DNA of 64,000 nucleotides from Loxodes magnus. Taxonomy: Eukaryota; Ciliophora; Karyorelictea; Loxodida; Loxodidae. The stretch spans positions 124,001 through 188,000 of the forward strand of contig CAMPDV010000195.1 in NCBI GenBank assembly GCA_946699065.1, written 5' to 3'. Every line of letters starts with the position of its first letter. Positions within the stretch are counted from its first letter, which is position 1. Below are positions 36,328 through 48,200 of the stretch, piece by piece. The position numbers and the translations under genes were made by a program. Under the pieces are notes generated by a model. The model was not told the DNA's origin and did not search any database. It worked only from the letters and a program-made list of their open reading frames with translations.

Positions 36328-39300
36328 ATGTGATTAGCGTTCCTTGCTTTGCAGCTTTATTAAGTTTGTACTCAATTCTTATAACTTACAAGTCCAAACA
36401 CTCCAATAGCTGTATAAGGCTAAAATACACAGAAAATATTATTTTCTTAGCTTAATTACGATCCTTCTATCAACTCTAAAACTGGCTGAGCTGTAACAGG
36501 GTGATTTTAATTTTAATTCTAAGGTTGGACAACTTTTTAAACAGCATTTACTTTGTAAAATGAAAACTCCTACATGGATATTTAGTTTTTAATTTATAGT
36601 AACTAAGAAATTATAAAATTTTATAGTGCTTATTTCAATTTAAATTTGCTGTCTCTTTACAAAATTTATAATAGTTGAACATTTATTTTAGTTTAACAAG
36701 CGAATTACAATCTGACATACGGTTTTAAAAAATCTTCCTCTATAATAAATTTTATTCCGAATAATAGCACTGGCTACAAATAATTTACGTTTACTCCTAA
36801 CTCTTATATTACAATTGGTTCAACTCAAAATACAATATTTAATTGTAGTATTTATGATTTAAGATTTTGGACTAATAATAAATAATTCACTGAATAAGAT
36901 TTTGTAACTCTCTTTAATTCATAATCTTGTTCAAATGGATGCTTAAGTGGATAATGTTATAATTCAACACTCACGACTTGTCAAGTTTGTCCAAATAACA
37001 AGTTCTTGAGATTGGATAAAACATGCTAAGATAATTGTCTAAATACAACATAAGATAAAGATAATGACTTTGTTTGTCAATTATGTAATTTAGTCCTCAA
37101 CAATTGCCTTTAATGTAATTCTCTTGGAACAGTTTGCAATTTATGTGAGACCGGATATTTTATCTCAGGATAAATGTGTTCTTCATGTTCAATTATACCT
37201 GATTGCTCAGCTTGCACTGATGCAATTACTTGTACTTAATGTGCTAATAAATATCTTTATTAAAATTCTTGCTATGACACCTGTCCTGTTACTCATTGAG
37301 ATTCAAATAAAGATCGAAAATGTGAACCCTGTAACTAAACTTTAACTAACTGTTTAGAATGCACTTCTGATGGATTAACTTGCAAAAAATGTAGTGATGG
37401 ATTCTATATTGGAGTTGAATTAAAATGTTATGCCTGCACAATAAATAATTGTAAAACATGTTCCGTTGGAGGAAATCCATGCATAGAGTGTACTTCTCCT
37501 TATAAGTTAGAATATGATATAAACAAATGTTCAACTAACTGTCCAGTAACTGAGTAAGATAAAGATAATAATAAAAAATGCTTAAGATGCAATGATGCTA
37601 TTTGAAGTTGTTAGTAATGTACAGAAGATGGATTAAAGTGTTCTCTATGTTCTCCTGGTTTTTATTTAAATAGTGGCAAAGATTAATGCCTGGCCTGCTC
37701 AGCATTTTCAAATAATTGCCAAAATTGTAATACTTCTTAATGTCTCTCTTGTTTTGAACCTTATAAATTAAGATGAATAGATAAGAAATGTGATTTTAAG
37801 TGTCCTAACAGCGAATAAGATTTAAATTAAGATTAAATTTGTGAACCTTGTAATTAAGTGATTCTTCACTGTTAAGAGTGTGATTAATAAGTATAATCTT
37901 GCTATCTTTGCGAAACTGGTTATTGGGTTTATTAAAATTCTTAATGTAAACAATGTTAAGAAAGTATTTAGTATTGTTCTACTTGCTCGCAAGATGGAAA
38001 GACTTGCTCAAGTTGTTAGAATCATAAAAAGTTATAAGATAACTAATGTGTTGATAAATGCTCTAAACATTATTTTTATGACTCTTCTTTTATTTGTTAG
38101 TTCTGTAATAAACTAATTTCTTAAAATTAATGTGTAGATTTTTGTCCAGATACTGAATAAGACTTAGATAAAGATAATGAATGCTAAGCTTGTAGTTATG
38201 AAATAGAAAATTGTGAGAAATGTTATGTAGAAAATAATTAACTTGTATGTGATTAATGTTTTGGAAATCAAACTCCATTCAATAATAACTGTTCTTCGTG
38301 CTCTTAGATAGATGTAAATTGTATAAGTTGCAAATAGTAAAACATTTGCTTAAAGTGTAATAGTTTGAAGCTTTTTTAAAATAAATGTACATCTTAATGT
38401 GATGAAAATGAATAAGATTATGACTAAGATAATATTTGTTAGGGCTGTGATTTAGAAATAGAAAATTGTAATAAATGCGATTAGTAATAAGTGTAATGCT
38501 TAGAATGCAAAGAAGGATTCTTTTTATAGAATTAAGAATGCGTTTCTTGCTAAGAAATAAATGAAGATTGTTTTAAGTGTTTAGATCTAAATACCTGTAC
38601 AGCATGTAAAAATAATAACAAATTATATAATAATAATTGCATTGAAATATGCTCTTAGACAGAATATTATGACTGAATTAATAAGACTTGCTTACCTTGC
38701 AAATAGAAAATATCTAATTGTTCATAATGTTCAGAGGATGGAAGTAAATGCTTGGTATGCTTTGCTTAATTTAATATAACAGAAAATTTTATGTGTGAGA
38801 AGATTTAAAATTAAGAGGAAAAAGAAGAAAACATACCCGAAGAAGAAAGAATACCTGAAGAAGAAAATATACCCGAAGAAGAAAGCATACCTGAAGAAGA
38901 AAGCATACCTGAAGAAGAAAGCATACCTGAAGAAGAAAGCATACCTGAAGAAGAAAGCATACCTGAAGAAGAAAGCATACCTGAAGAAGAAAGCATACCT
39001 GAAGAAGAAAGCATACCTGAAGAAGAAAGCATACCTGAAGAAGAAAGCATACCAGAAGAAGAAGAAAATAAGTAGAAAGCATAAGATTAAGAATTGAATA
39101 TTGATAGTTATAGCATATCCAATCACATTAAATTATTTATCTAATCAACTTAACAAGCAGAATAATCGGCTATACTAGCAGGAATATGTTCAGCTGCTAC
39201 TACAAGTTTAGCTTTTTCTTAATAAAGATCAATTGGAAACTGGTTTACGTTTATGATTGCAACTGAGTATTTCTATTCAAACGCATATATTTAAGTAAAA

Positions 39301-40837
39301 AGACCTGATATTCTAAATGCTTACTACTATCAATAAAGTCAAAGCTTTATTAATAAAATATAAAACAAAATAAACTTTGAATCACAAATTAGTTAAGTCC
39401 ATAAATTTAATTTACGATAATTAGGATATGAAAGTTACATTTTCTCGGCTAACTCTTTCATTTTCAATATGTTGATATTATCAGTACTGTTTTTAGATAT
39501 TCTTCTTCTTATGATTTAAAAATTTAGCAATATAGCTTGGCTGTGAAAGTTAAGAAACAAATATTTCCATTATAGGCTGCCTTTAACACTTTATCTACTA
39601 TTTAGTCTGTAAATTGGATATTCCTCCATCCTTCAAATTACCAATTCCAACTTTTAAACCGCTTTCACCACCTTTAACGTCCTAGCCTCATGAATAGTTT
39701 TAGTAAGTTTTATAATTTTAGATTTTATAAGTTTTAGTTATTTTTCGTTTACTTTTCGTTTTAAAGAATTATTTCTAGTTAAAGAATTAAATTAATAATG
39801 AAGACATTCAATAAAAATAGAAGCTTGAAGATCTAACAACTAAATGATTTCCTCTGTTCGATGAACTCAAAAGCGAAAGGAAATCTTTAATTTTCTATCC
39901 TTTATTCCTATTAAGAAGAATTCTGCTATCTTTAATCTTAATAAGTTTATAGGAGCATGTAATGGCTTAGATAGTTCTTTGTTTGCTAATAAGTTTATTT
40001 TAACTTATTTACGTAGTTATATGCTAACCTTTCAAGTTCAAATTACTTAACATAGTTCATGCCTTTTAAGAATTTTGACTCTGTACTTTGTACTCTTTTA
40101 ATTTTTACTTCCATTAACTCAGTAAAGAAAAAGAAGAAAGAAATTAATTAAATTCAGACGAAGCATATCGTTTAGGAAGAGCTATAGTTTTAATTTCAAG
40201 CATTATAACAGCTATTGGAATAGTATTGTGCATAATAGCAATGATAAAGGATATTATCACATAAATCAAAGAAAACAAAAAACAAAAAGAACTAGAAAAA
40301 TTAAAGAAATAAGATTAGCTATAAAATTAAATTTAACTAAATAGTAACTAAGCTTAAGATAATAAAAATACAAGTAAATCAGATAGTAGGGATACTTTCA
40401 TTGCTGAATTACCTAATATAGATAACTCTATCATTTTATAAATGTCAAGTTCAAGGAAATTAGTTAACAATGTAATAAATTAAAATTAGGACGAAGAATT
40501 AGTATTTTAAAAAAGTGACTCTAATATTAATAGCTAAAATTAAGAAAAAAAAGACAATAAAAAGAGTAAAATATTGAAGGAGAAAAGCAAAACTAAAAAG
40601 AAAATTTAAAATACTCCAAAGAATAAAGTTCTAGACAATAATTGACTAAAATGATTAATATCTGCTACTGATTAATAATTTATATGGAGTGTAACCCATT
40701 AAACATAATAATCTGATATGATTCAAAAACCTTAAGCATAGTAGACTAAGAAAAAGCAAGCAAAAAAGAGTAGAATGCATAAGAAAAAGGAAAGTAAGAG
40801 AGATGCAGAAGAGGAGATAAAAGTTGAAGATGCTTGA
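36328..40837 (+). CDS. Cysteine-rich multi-pass surface protein (paralog 3)
   Basis: ATG 36328 is followed by TGA (MWLAFLALQLYQV), a signal peptide. The lectin/LamG-like domain (KTGWAVTGWFQFQFQGW from residue 52, NSWTFILVQQ, DLRFWTNNKQF) covers about residues 35-200. CxxC repeats run to about 830, with recurring TEQDKDN and EDGLKCSLC segments. Twelve IPEEES units (836-907) and an acidic hinge precede several membrane segments (SFIFNMLILSVLFLDILLL, VLASWIVLVSFIILDFISF, IVLISSIITAIGIVLCIIAM). The lysine/glutamine-rich tail ends ...IKVEDA at TGA 40835. One 40-nt intron (40083-40122) restores the frame. About 15 in-frame TGA sit at Trp-like positions against about 6 TGG. The total is 1489 aa. It is nearly identical to paralog 2 up to the hinge and different afterwards. 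Surface receptor or antigen role is inferred. Confidence 0.9.
38833..39063 (+). repeat. 18-bp tandem repeat encoding IPEEES, 12 units plus a partial
   Basis: Units begin at 38833. The first three vary (AGA, AAT, AGC as last codon, CCC/CCT for Pro), the next nine are nearly perfect ATACCTGAAGAAGAAAGC, and a partial IPEEEE unit follows from 39049. It encodes a rigid acidic linker between ectodomain and membrane. Near-perfect homogeneity indicates recent expansion. Confidence 0.97.
40083..40122 (+). other. 40-nt intron of paralog 3
   Basis: GTACTTTG at 40083 to the AACTCAG end at 40122. Removal joins ATT TTG ACT CT to T AAA GAA, reading RILTLKEKEERNQLNSDEAY and then a membrane helix. Without removal the frame gives a lysine-rich nonsense stretch. 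The donor GTACTT is weaker than those in paralog 2. Confidence 0.75.
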
Positions 40838-41044
40838 TAAATTAATTAGGATATATTAAATTTAAATTTTTATTTATTCATAATAATTATTATTTTTATG
40901 TGCAACACCCACATCAAATAAAATGAGCTAGTTCATAAGAGTGATGGAGAGACTTATAGAAAAAATTAGAAAAGCAATATAAAAATGAAAAATTCATAAA
41001 ATGAGCAAAGCTTATCATCTAGATAAAATAGATAAATTAATTGA
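40838..41044 (+). other. Possible read-through extension of paralog 3
   Basis: If TGA 40835 is read as Trp, the same frame continues through QINQDILNLNFYLFIIIIIF and MCNTHIKQNELVHKSDGE to a TGA at 41042-41044, adding 68 residues. The part from 40898 looks protein-like; the first 60 bases are pure A/T. Either stop could be the real one. Confidence 0.4.
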
Positions 41045-44000
41045 AGAGAAAATTAAATTTATTAAGAGAGCTTTAATAATCTCAATTATAAAATATTTCT
41101 CTGAATATTAGATTTTATTTTTCTAAAGTTTCTTAGGCATTAAAGTTTTAAATCTAAAGACAATTAAAAATGTAATCTTTGCTTGCATGAATTGAAGAAA
41201 ATTTATTTTAAAGATGTAAAGCAATAAGAAAATTTATTTTTATATAAAAATATACCAAAACCAAGTTTATCTAAAAATGTTTTTTTTAGCTATTAAAATC
41301 TAAAAATGATTGCTTTAGGAAGATATAATTATAAAAATTCGTAGAAAATATCTTCTTCTTTAATAATAAAATTATTATTTTATAAATCTAAATATCTTAA
41401 TAATTTTTTATATTTTTCTTATATCTAAATTCCTCCTTGATATATTCATTTTTTTCGCGAGTTTTTCAAGTTTAACTAATGATATCACTTCTATTTTACA
41501 AGTATTTCTGTTGAATTTTTCAATTTAAACTAGAATTTATTTATTTAATTATTTTTCCGTGAAATTTATCTTATAATTTATTAGTAACTTGAAACTGAAA
41601 TTTTAATTGACTTTTTATTTTATTAGCCTTTGTTTATAAGCAAAAATGCTTATTTATAAATATAAGCTTTTATTATGAATATATTTAGAATTTTTATAAA
41701 ATCTGCATCTATTTATTTTCTGGGTACTTTAATTTAGATTATAACTTTGTTTTATTTAGTGATTTTTTTTGAGTATATGAACTATTATTATATAGATAAA
41801 ATTAAAATATCCAATATGTATACTTCTAGTAATAAAGATGCATTCCTTTTTATATTAGTGACAAGATCTTAATTTATACAATATTAATTTAGAAAATATA
41901 AACATTTAGTAAAGTTAATTTTCTATTTTTCTATTATAATATATTTATTTAAATTATTAAATTAGTTTAGTATTTTAGTGTTAAGTTTTATTTTATTTTT
42001 TATTCATTCTCGCTTTTAAGAGTCATCTCGTATTTTTAAAGAGTATTATTATTATTATTTTTAGCTATCTCTAGGAAGATTTACCTTTTAATCTAAGATA
42101 ATTGAAAGTCTGTAAATTTTATTTTCCCCATATCAATTATTTTTAGAGTCTTTTCAGTTATAATTTCCTTTTTGTTTAAAGAATAAATGTAAACATAAGC
42201 TCTAATTATCTTAATAATGATGCCAATTAATTTTGGTTTATTTAGAGAATTATATTCTATTTAATTGTTTTAATTTTAAAAATTTCGACGTCAAATTTGT
42301 TCTTAAAAGCTATTAAATTAACTTTTTATCTTTCCTATTGTTTACAACGCTACTCAAATCTCAGAGATTAATAATTTAAATTATTAACTCATCTTTAGTT
42401 ATTTAATCTTGGTTTAGATTTATAGAATGAAGGCTATTTAAGGCTAAATATTTAACATAGATAGTTTTCATTTAACATCACTTAAAAACTAGATTTTTAT
42501 CTTCTATATTTGGACTTTATTTTTCAGATTATAGTTAACAAAGATCTTAATAATTCTTTCTTATATATTTAGTAATTTTTATTTAATAAACTAATATTGT
42601 AGATGGATATAACAATTTTAAAATTATAGTCTAAATTAAGCTTTGAATAAACTTAAAATTTAGGTTTAGAAATTATTTTTAATGTTGCTTTAGTTTCTTA
42701 ATCTTTTTTATAGGAGTAGGCAAAGGAATTATCTTCAATTTGCTGACTTTTACTCTTTTTCTTTGTAGATAAACTATGTCTAACAATATATCTAATAAAC
42801 TTATATAAATATATATCTTTTTACCTGCTAGTATAAGAAATAAAGAGTATCCTAAATATTTAGAGAGATATCTATTTATTAGATTTATCATTCATATATA
42901 TGAAATAGCTTTGTTTTATGGTTTATCTAATTTTATAGAAAGATGCTAAGCTTATTATAGAAATTACTGATATAAAGTATTTTAAGATTTGAAAGGGTTT
43001 ATCAATTATTCTCTCTTTCTCTTTATAGTTTATATTATAAAGATATAAACTAGTAAAACTTTAATAAATTATAAATAGCAAGCGTGATGTTTGATATAGC
43101 AAGCTATAGATGAAATATACAAAATAAAGGTTTTAATTATTTAGAATAAATAAACTTATTAATATCTAAACTTTTATATAAATTCAACAAGAAAAGGCAA
43201 TAACTATTTAGACCAAGTCTTAGAAGATTTATAGTTACTTGCTGGGATAAAAAATTAAAATCAAAGAAATTTATTTGTCAGACTTACCGCAAGTTGTGTA
43301 AACTACTTACTTATCACTTAATGAAAATAGTTTCATATAACTTACATTTTTTTAATATTAATAGCAGGAATCAAACGAGAAAAACGTTAATGTAATTAAA
43401 TTAATATCTAGTTTAATAAATTATTAGGGATATTAATTTATTTATATACCTATGCAAATTAGTTATAAATTATATATAGCATTATAAGTAACTAATAGAT
43501 AGCTTAATTTAGAAAAATATTCAAGTTTGAGACTAGATTTTCTTATTTCAAATATTTTGAAAACTAAAGCTTATTTAAGTACAATAAGCTAGATTAAGAT
43601 AACTATTTAATTTAAAATTTCTATAGGAGAAATTTTTATTTTCCTCTTGCTTTTCTTCTTTCTGTTAATTCTGGCTTAGATAATTTTAAGAGTTTTTATT
43701 ATAGCTTAATTATTATACTTTTATACTTATATGCATAAGCTATTTAACTATGCTTATTTTAGATAGAAATTTATCATACTATTTATGGAACTTTTATTAT
43801 TAAATTAATAATAAAACTTTAGAAAACTCTAAATTTATCTTATATTACTAGATAATATAAGCATAAGAAAGTAGACAGATATTAGTATATGATTATGTAT
43901 TTCTAAGTAATATTAAGAAGCTATTATATGTATATGGATAAATCTTAATAAAATAAATTTGTAAAGCGAGAAAAATCAATTAAGTAATCCTGCGTCTTGA

Positions 44001-44346
44001 TATTTTTGCTTCGATTTTATTTATTTTTAGGTATATTTGGAATTTATTTATCAAAAAGGGATAAAAAATTTTAAGGAATTAAAAAGGAAGGAAAATTTAA
44101 ATTAATAGAGATATAAAAAATTATTTAAAAGCACATCAAAATACTAAGAGCCTCGGTATCTTAGTGCTTTAAATGGATTATAATTATAGAGTGATTTTTA
44201 CATTCCTAAGATTAAGATTAGATAAACAGGTCTTTACCTCCATTAAGAAATTTGCAAACATTTAAATTAAGCAGTTTAGCTAATAGAAGATAGACTTTAG
44301 TTTAATTTAAATTATTTAAAATTTAATGATAATTAAAAACGTTAAA
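41045..44346. other. AT-rich spacer, no gene recognised
   Basis: About 3.3 kb of AT-rich sequence. A 70-codon standard-code ORF on the minus strand (42679-42891) has no motif and no flanking support. Nothing else was recognised. Confidence 0.5.
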
Positions 44347-45249
44347 ATGAATGATCGAACTCAGTCTATCTTCTTACTTTTTTTATTCAAGGGTGCTGAG
44401 TATATAGAAGACCGTTTTCTTATGGATAGATTAAGCCTCTTTAGAACAATCTAACCGCTGAAGTTTAATTAACTTAAATTTGTATAAAGAATTAGATAAA
44501 TGATGTTATAGGATAGTATTAAGCTAAGTAAAAGTGAACTTTCTGATAAATATGGAATTCCTCTAAGAGCTATTTCTGATATAATTAAGGATTAAGAAAT
44601 TTGCACCTTCTAGATGGAAAATTCAGATCTAAAACCTTAGATCATGTAAATCTAACAAATTTATGAAAAAGAAACCCAAAAAAATTAAAGCCTTTCTTTT
44701 TTAAGCGAATAGACAGCGATTAATGATTAAGATACTAAGCATTAAATAAATCTAGATAATTAATCCATGAAAGACTTATCTCATATTTAATTAAAGGCAG
44801 AATCTGATGAGGCTAGTCAAAGAACCAAAAAAAAGTTAAACGAATTTGTAAGAAATATTTTGACAATCAGTCAAAAGCTAGAAATTCCTTAAAATGAACA
44901 TTAAGAATAAGGCAAATTATTGTCATTTAATTGCATTAAATTCAATAATCAAAAGACTCCTTAAGACTAAAACTAAAATTCCCAAAAAAATAAAAAAATA
45001 AAGGTTCAAAGTCATAATAAAATAAATAGAATTTAGCAAAGCTTTGATACAAACCATAATGGAGATTATATATGCAAATAATGCTAAAAGATTACACTCA
45101 ATAGCATTTGTCAACTTTGAAGAATAAATAAATTTTGTATAATCATTTTTATAATAACCATACCAAGAAGATTGAATGTAATTAATGTAATTTGACTTTT
45201 AAGAAGCTTAAAATCCTCGATCAACATTTCATCAAAGCTCATTGTTAGT
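44347..45249 (+). CDS. HTH-like and C2H2 zinc-finger protein, one-base frameshift near the end
   Basis: ATG 44347 (MNDRTQSIFLLFLFKGAEYI) opens a frame that runs intact to about 45085. An N-terminal stretch, IKLSKSELSDKYGIPLRAIS, resembles a helix-turn-helix. The middle is glutamine/asparagine/lysine-rich. The C-terminus begins a zinc finger, SFDTNHNGDYICKQCQK. Here one base is missing relative to the homologous gene at 63782-64000; in the shifted frame the fingers continue (LYNHFYNNHTKK, CNQCNLTFKKLKILDQHF). The fingers would be C-x2-C...H-x4-H and C-x2-C-x12-H-x4-H. A DNA-binding regulator or a domesticated transposase-type protein are both possible. The deletion could be a real mutation or a sequencing error. 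A GTAAGT lies right after the last finger, so a further exon is possible. Confidence 0.65.
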
Positions 45250-48200
45250 AAGTAATAAAATATTTAATTAATTATAATTCATATTTTCATGGTATTTCCT
45301 CTTTATCTATTTTCATTTTTACTCTTCTCTTTTTTCCTTTCTGCTATATAGCAAGAAAATTAGTTTTACATCTTAAACTTAATTTAAATTAATTTGAAAA
45401 TCATTTTTGTCTTTAATTTTTAATTTAAGGATTCTTTTCTTTTTGATTAAGTATTATCCAATGCATATTTGAATATAATTTTATATTATTTGAAGGTATT
45501 AAAAGTATTAAGAATCTCATTTCTAAACCTAGTACTATATACAAGCTTTTGAGATGTTTTCTTTATTGAACACTTAATGTGATAATTGCACAAAGTAACT
45601 AGATAGAAAAGATTCTCATAAGATAAAGATAGCTAGTCCATTAGTTATCCTTTATTACAGTATAATAAGATTATTTCTTCTTAGTTTGAGATATCTATTA
45701 ATATTCTTGGAGAATGAAAGAGTAAATATAAAAAATAGACATTAATAAATAAATATTTATCCCATATTTCTCTAATTGTTTAAAGAATGAGAATACATAG
45801 CAAGCAATAGTTCATATATGTATAAATTTCAATAAATTATTTAAATTCATTTATAATTTTATTTTCTTAGTTTTTAGGCTTTAGTTACAAAAATTGTTAG
45901 ATTAAATCTTTTATTATTATTAGTTAATGAGCTAATAAAGCGACTCAGTCCAACTATATCAATCATTTTTTTAGATATAAATAAAATTTCTAAAGTTAGA
46001 AGTTTGCAATTATTTATCTAAGGAATCGTAAGTGATATAAATGAAAATTGTAAAGAATTATAGTAGATATTCAAGAAATTATAAATAGTTTATCTAGTAA
46101 TAGAAAATTATTTATACTCTAGTTAATAAACTTTTGAAAATAGAACTATTATATTTTAAATAAAAAAGATAGAAACTAAGCTTGTTCATGCTTTGAAAAA
46201 GAAAAAATAATTGAGATGTAATTAACTGTAGCATTCTGCTTCTTTAAAAATTAACTATGATAGAGCTTTTAATTAATTTAGACTCATCAAAATAAATCTA
46301 TTTATTTCTTTAAAAGCTATAAACAAATGTTAATTATAAAAAGTCTAACATGATCACATTAATAAAAACAATTTTTTTCTGATTTATTTCTTTCATTTAT
46401 AACGAAATATAAATAGGTTGCATGCTTATTTCTTAAATTAAATGTTTAAAAGTTATAAAACAGATCCTGAAAAATAAAATTAGACTGCTTAAACTTTAAA
46501 AATAGCACGCTCTTATTCCAATTTTTCTACTTTTTTGGCTAATTTCCTTTTACCTATTTTAGTATTTTTATTAATACATATAATAATTAATTGGGTAACG
46601 ATAGAACTATTAACTTAATCTGTTCATACAACTCAAAGCTATTATAACTTAATAAAAATTCTGGATTATGTTTGAAATTAAAGCAAATAACAAGCAAAAT
46701 AAAATATGAATCTACTTAAAATATAATAAGCAAGATTTTAATTAGATAGGTGTTAAGTTGATATTTGAAGCTCATTTATTTTGTAGAAATAATATAATAA
46801 TTAAAAATTAAATAATATAATTAACTAAAATATAGCTACTTCTATTTAATTTAAATAATAATACTTGTTATATTAATGCTAAATGAGTATATAACTTTTA
46901 AATTATACATTTTTCATATTAATTAATATGCTTATAGTTGGATAAGATATTTTCATAAAATATTAGACAAAATAAAAATAAAATAGAATCTATTATTTTT
47001 AAATACAGAAGTAACTTAAATAAAAATAATTATCTATTAATTTTTGCTTTTTATTTTATCTATCCAATGCTTTAAAATTATTTTATTTAGAATTAAAACT
47101 TGTAATTCCAATTATTTTCTGGTTATCTATGAAAGAAGACTTAAAATAATCAAAGAAGATGTATCATTTAAATAATGAGAAGATAATAATTTAATTTTTA
47201 TCTTAATAGCCTCAATTTATATTTAAGCTTATTTAATTAACTATAGAACCTTTATTTAATATCTATCTATTTGTTATAATTAATTTAGAAATAAATCTAT
47301 TATTTAAGAAGTTGGGTAGATTTTAACTATTAATTAAGTATAATATTAGAGTTTATATTAGATATCAACTTTAATCTCTTTCTTAAAATTGATGTATTAA
47401 GATAGTTTAAATTAAAATAGTTAAATTTATAAAACTAGAATGTATTGGATTATATACCAAACTATTAACCTTAAAATAAATTAATTTAGAGATAATTTAA
47501 GCAATTACCAATTAAATTCTTTATTAGCAAGTAAACTTTTATCTTTGCATGTACTAGTTCTTCCATGTCTATATTATATATAGTAATAAATAAACCTTGT
47601 TGAATATGAATCTTATTACTAGTTATTAAATTACCTCTTATTTTAAATAACAAGCTACTATATGGATTTAAAACCTAATGTTTCATAATAATGTATTTAC
47701 ATCTATATATTTGAATGAGTTTATATGATTTATTGCATGCTTATAGAAATTTATTTAGTTAAAGAATAATAATATATTTAGATATTATTTTTAACTTTTG
47801 TGCTCTATATATTTCTTATAGTTGGATACCTATAATTGTTTTATGTATATATTTCAGAAATTTAGTTTTAGAGATATAATGCTAGAATTTATTTGAGAAT
47901 GTTCCTTTATTTTATAAGCTTTATAAAATTATTATAATATATTGCCTTTAATAAAGCATCTGGCTTTTAAAGAAGCTTAATAATTAGATAAACTTAAATT
48001 AATTAACTTATGATATAAAAAATGTTTCTTTTATAATAAATAGCTAACTATATCATCAAGAGGAATATAAGCGAAAGGAAGATAATATTCAATTAATTTA
48101 AAATTAAATTAGATCTAAATCTCACTAATACTTATAACTTCTAAACCCTTTCATATTATAATAATTAAAGCATAATAAGCTTAATTAGCTAATTCTAACT

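Noticed and set aside
37124..37345. Standard-code ORF starting MEQFAIYV
   Set aside because: Out-of-frame shadow of the CxxC repeats of paralog 3.
38731..39126. Long standard-code ORFs on both strands through the 18-bp repeat
   Set aside because: Shadows: an 18-bp repeat without stops keeps several frames open. Only the plus-strand IPEEES frame links the conserved ectodomain to the membrane region.
42679..42891. 70-codon minus-strand ORF in a spacer
   Set aside because: No motif, homolog or flanking support; in this code only TGA ends a frame, so open stretches of this size occur by chance.
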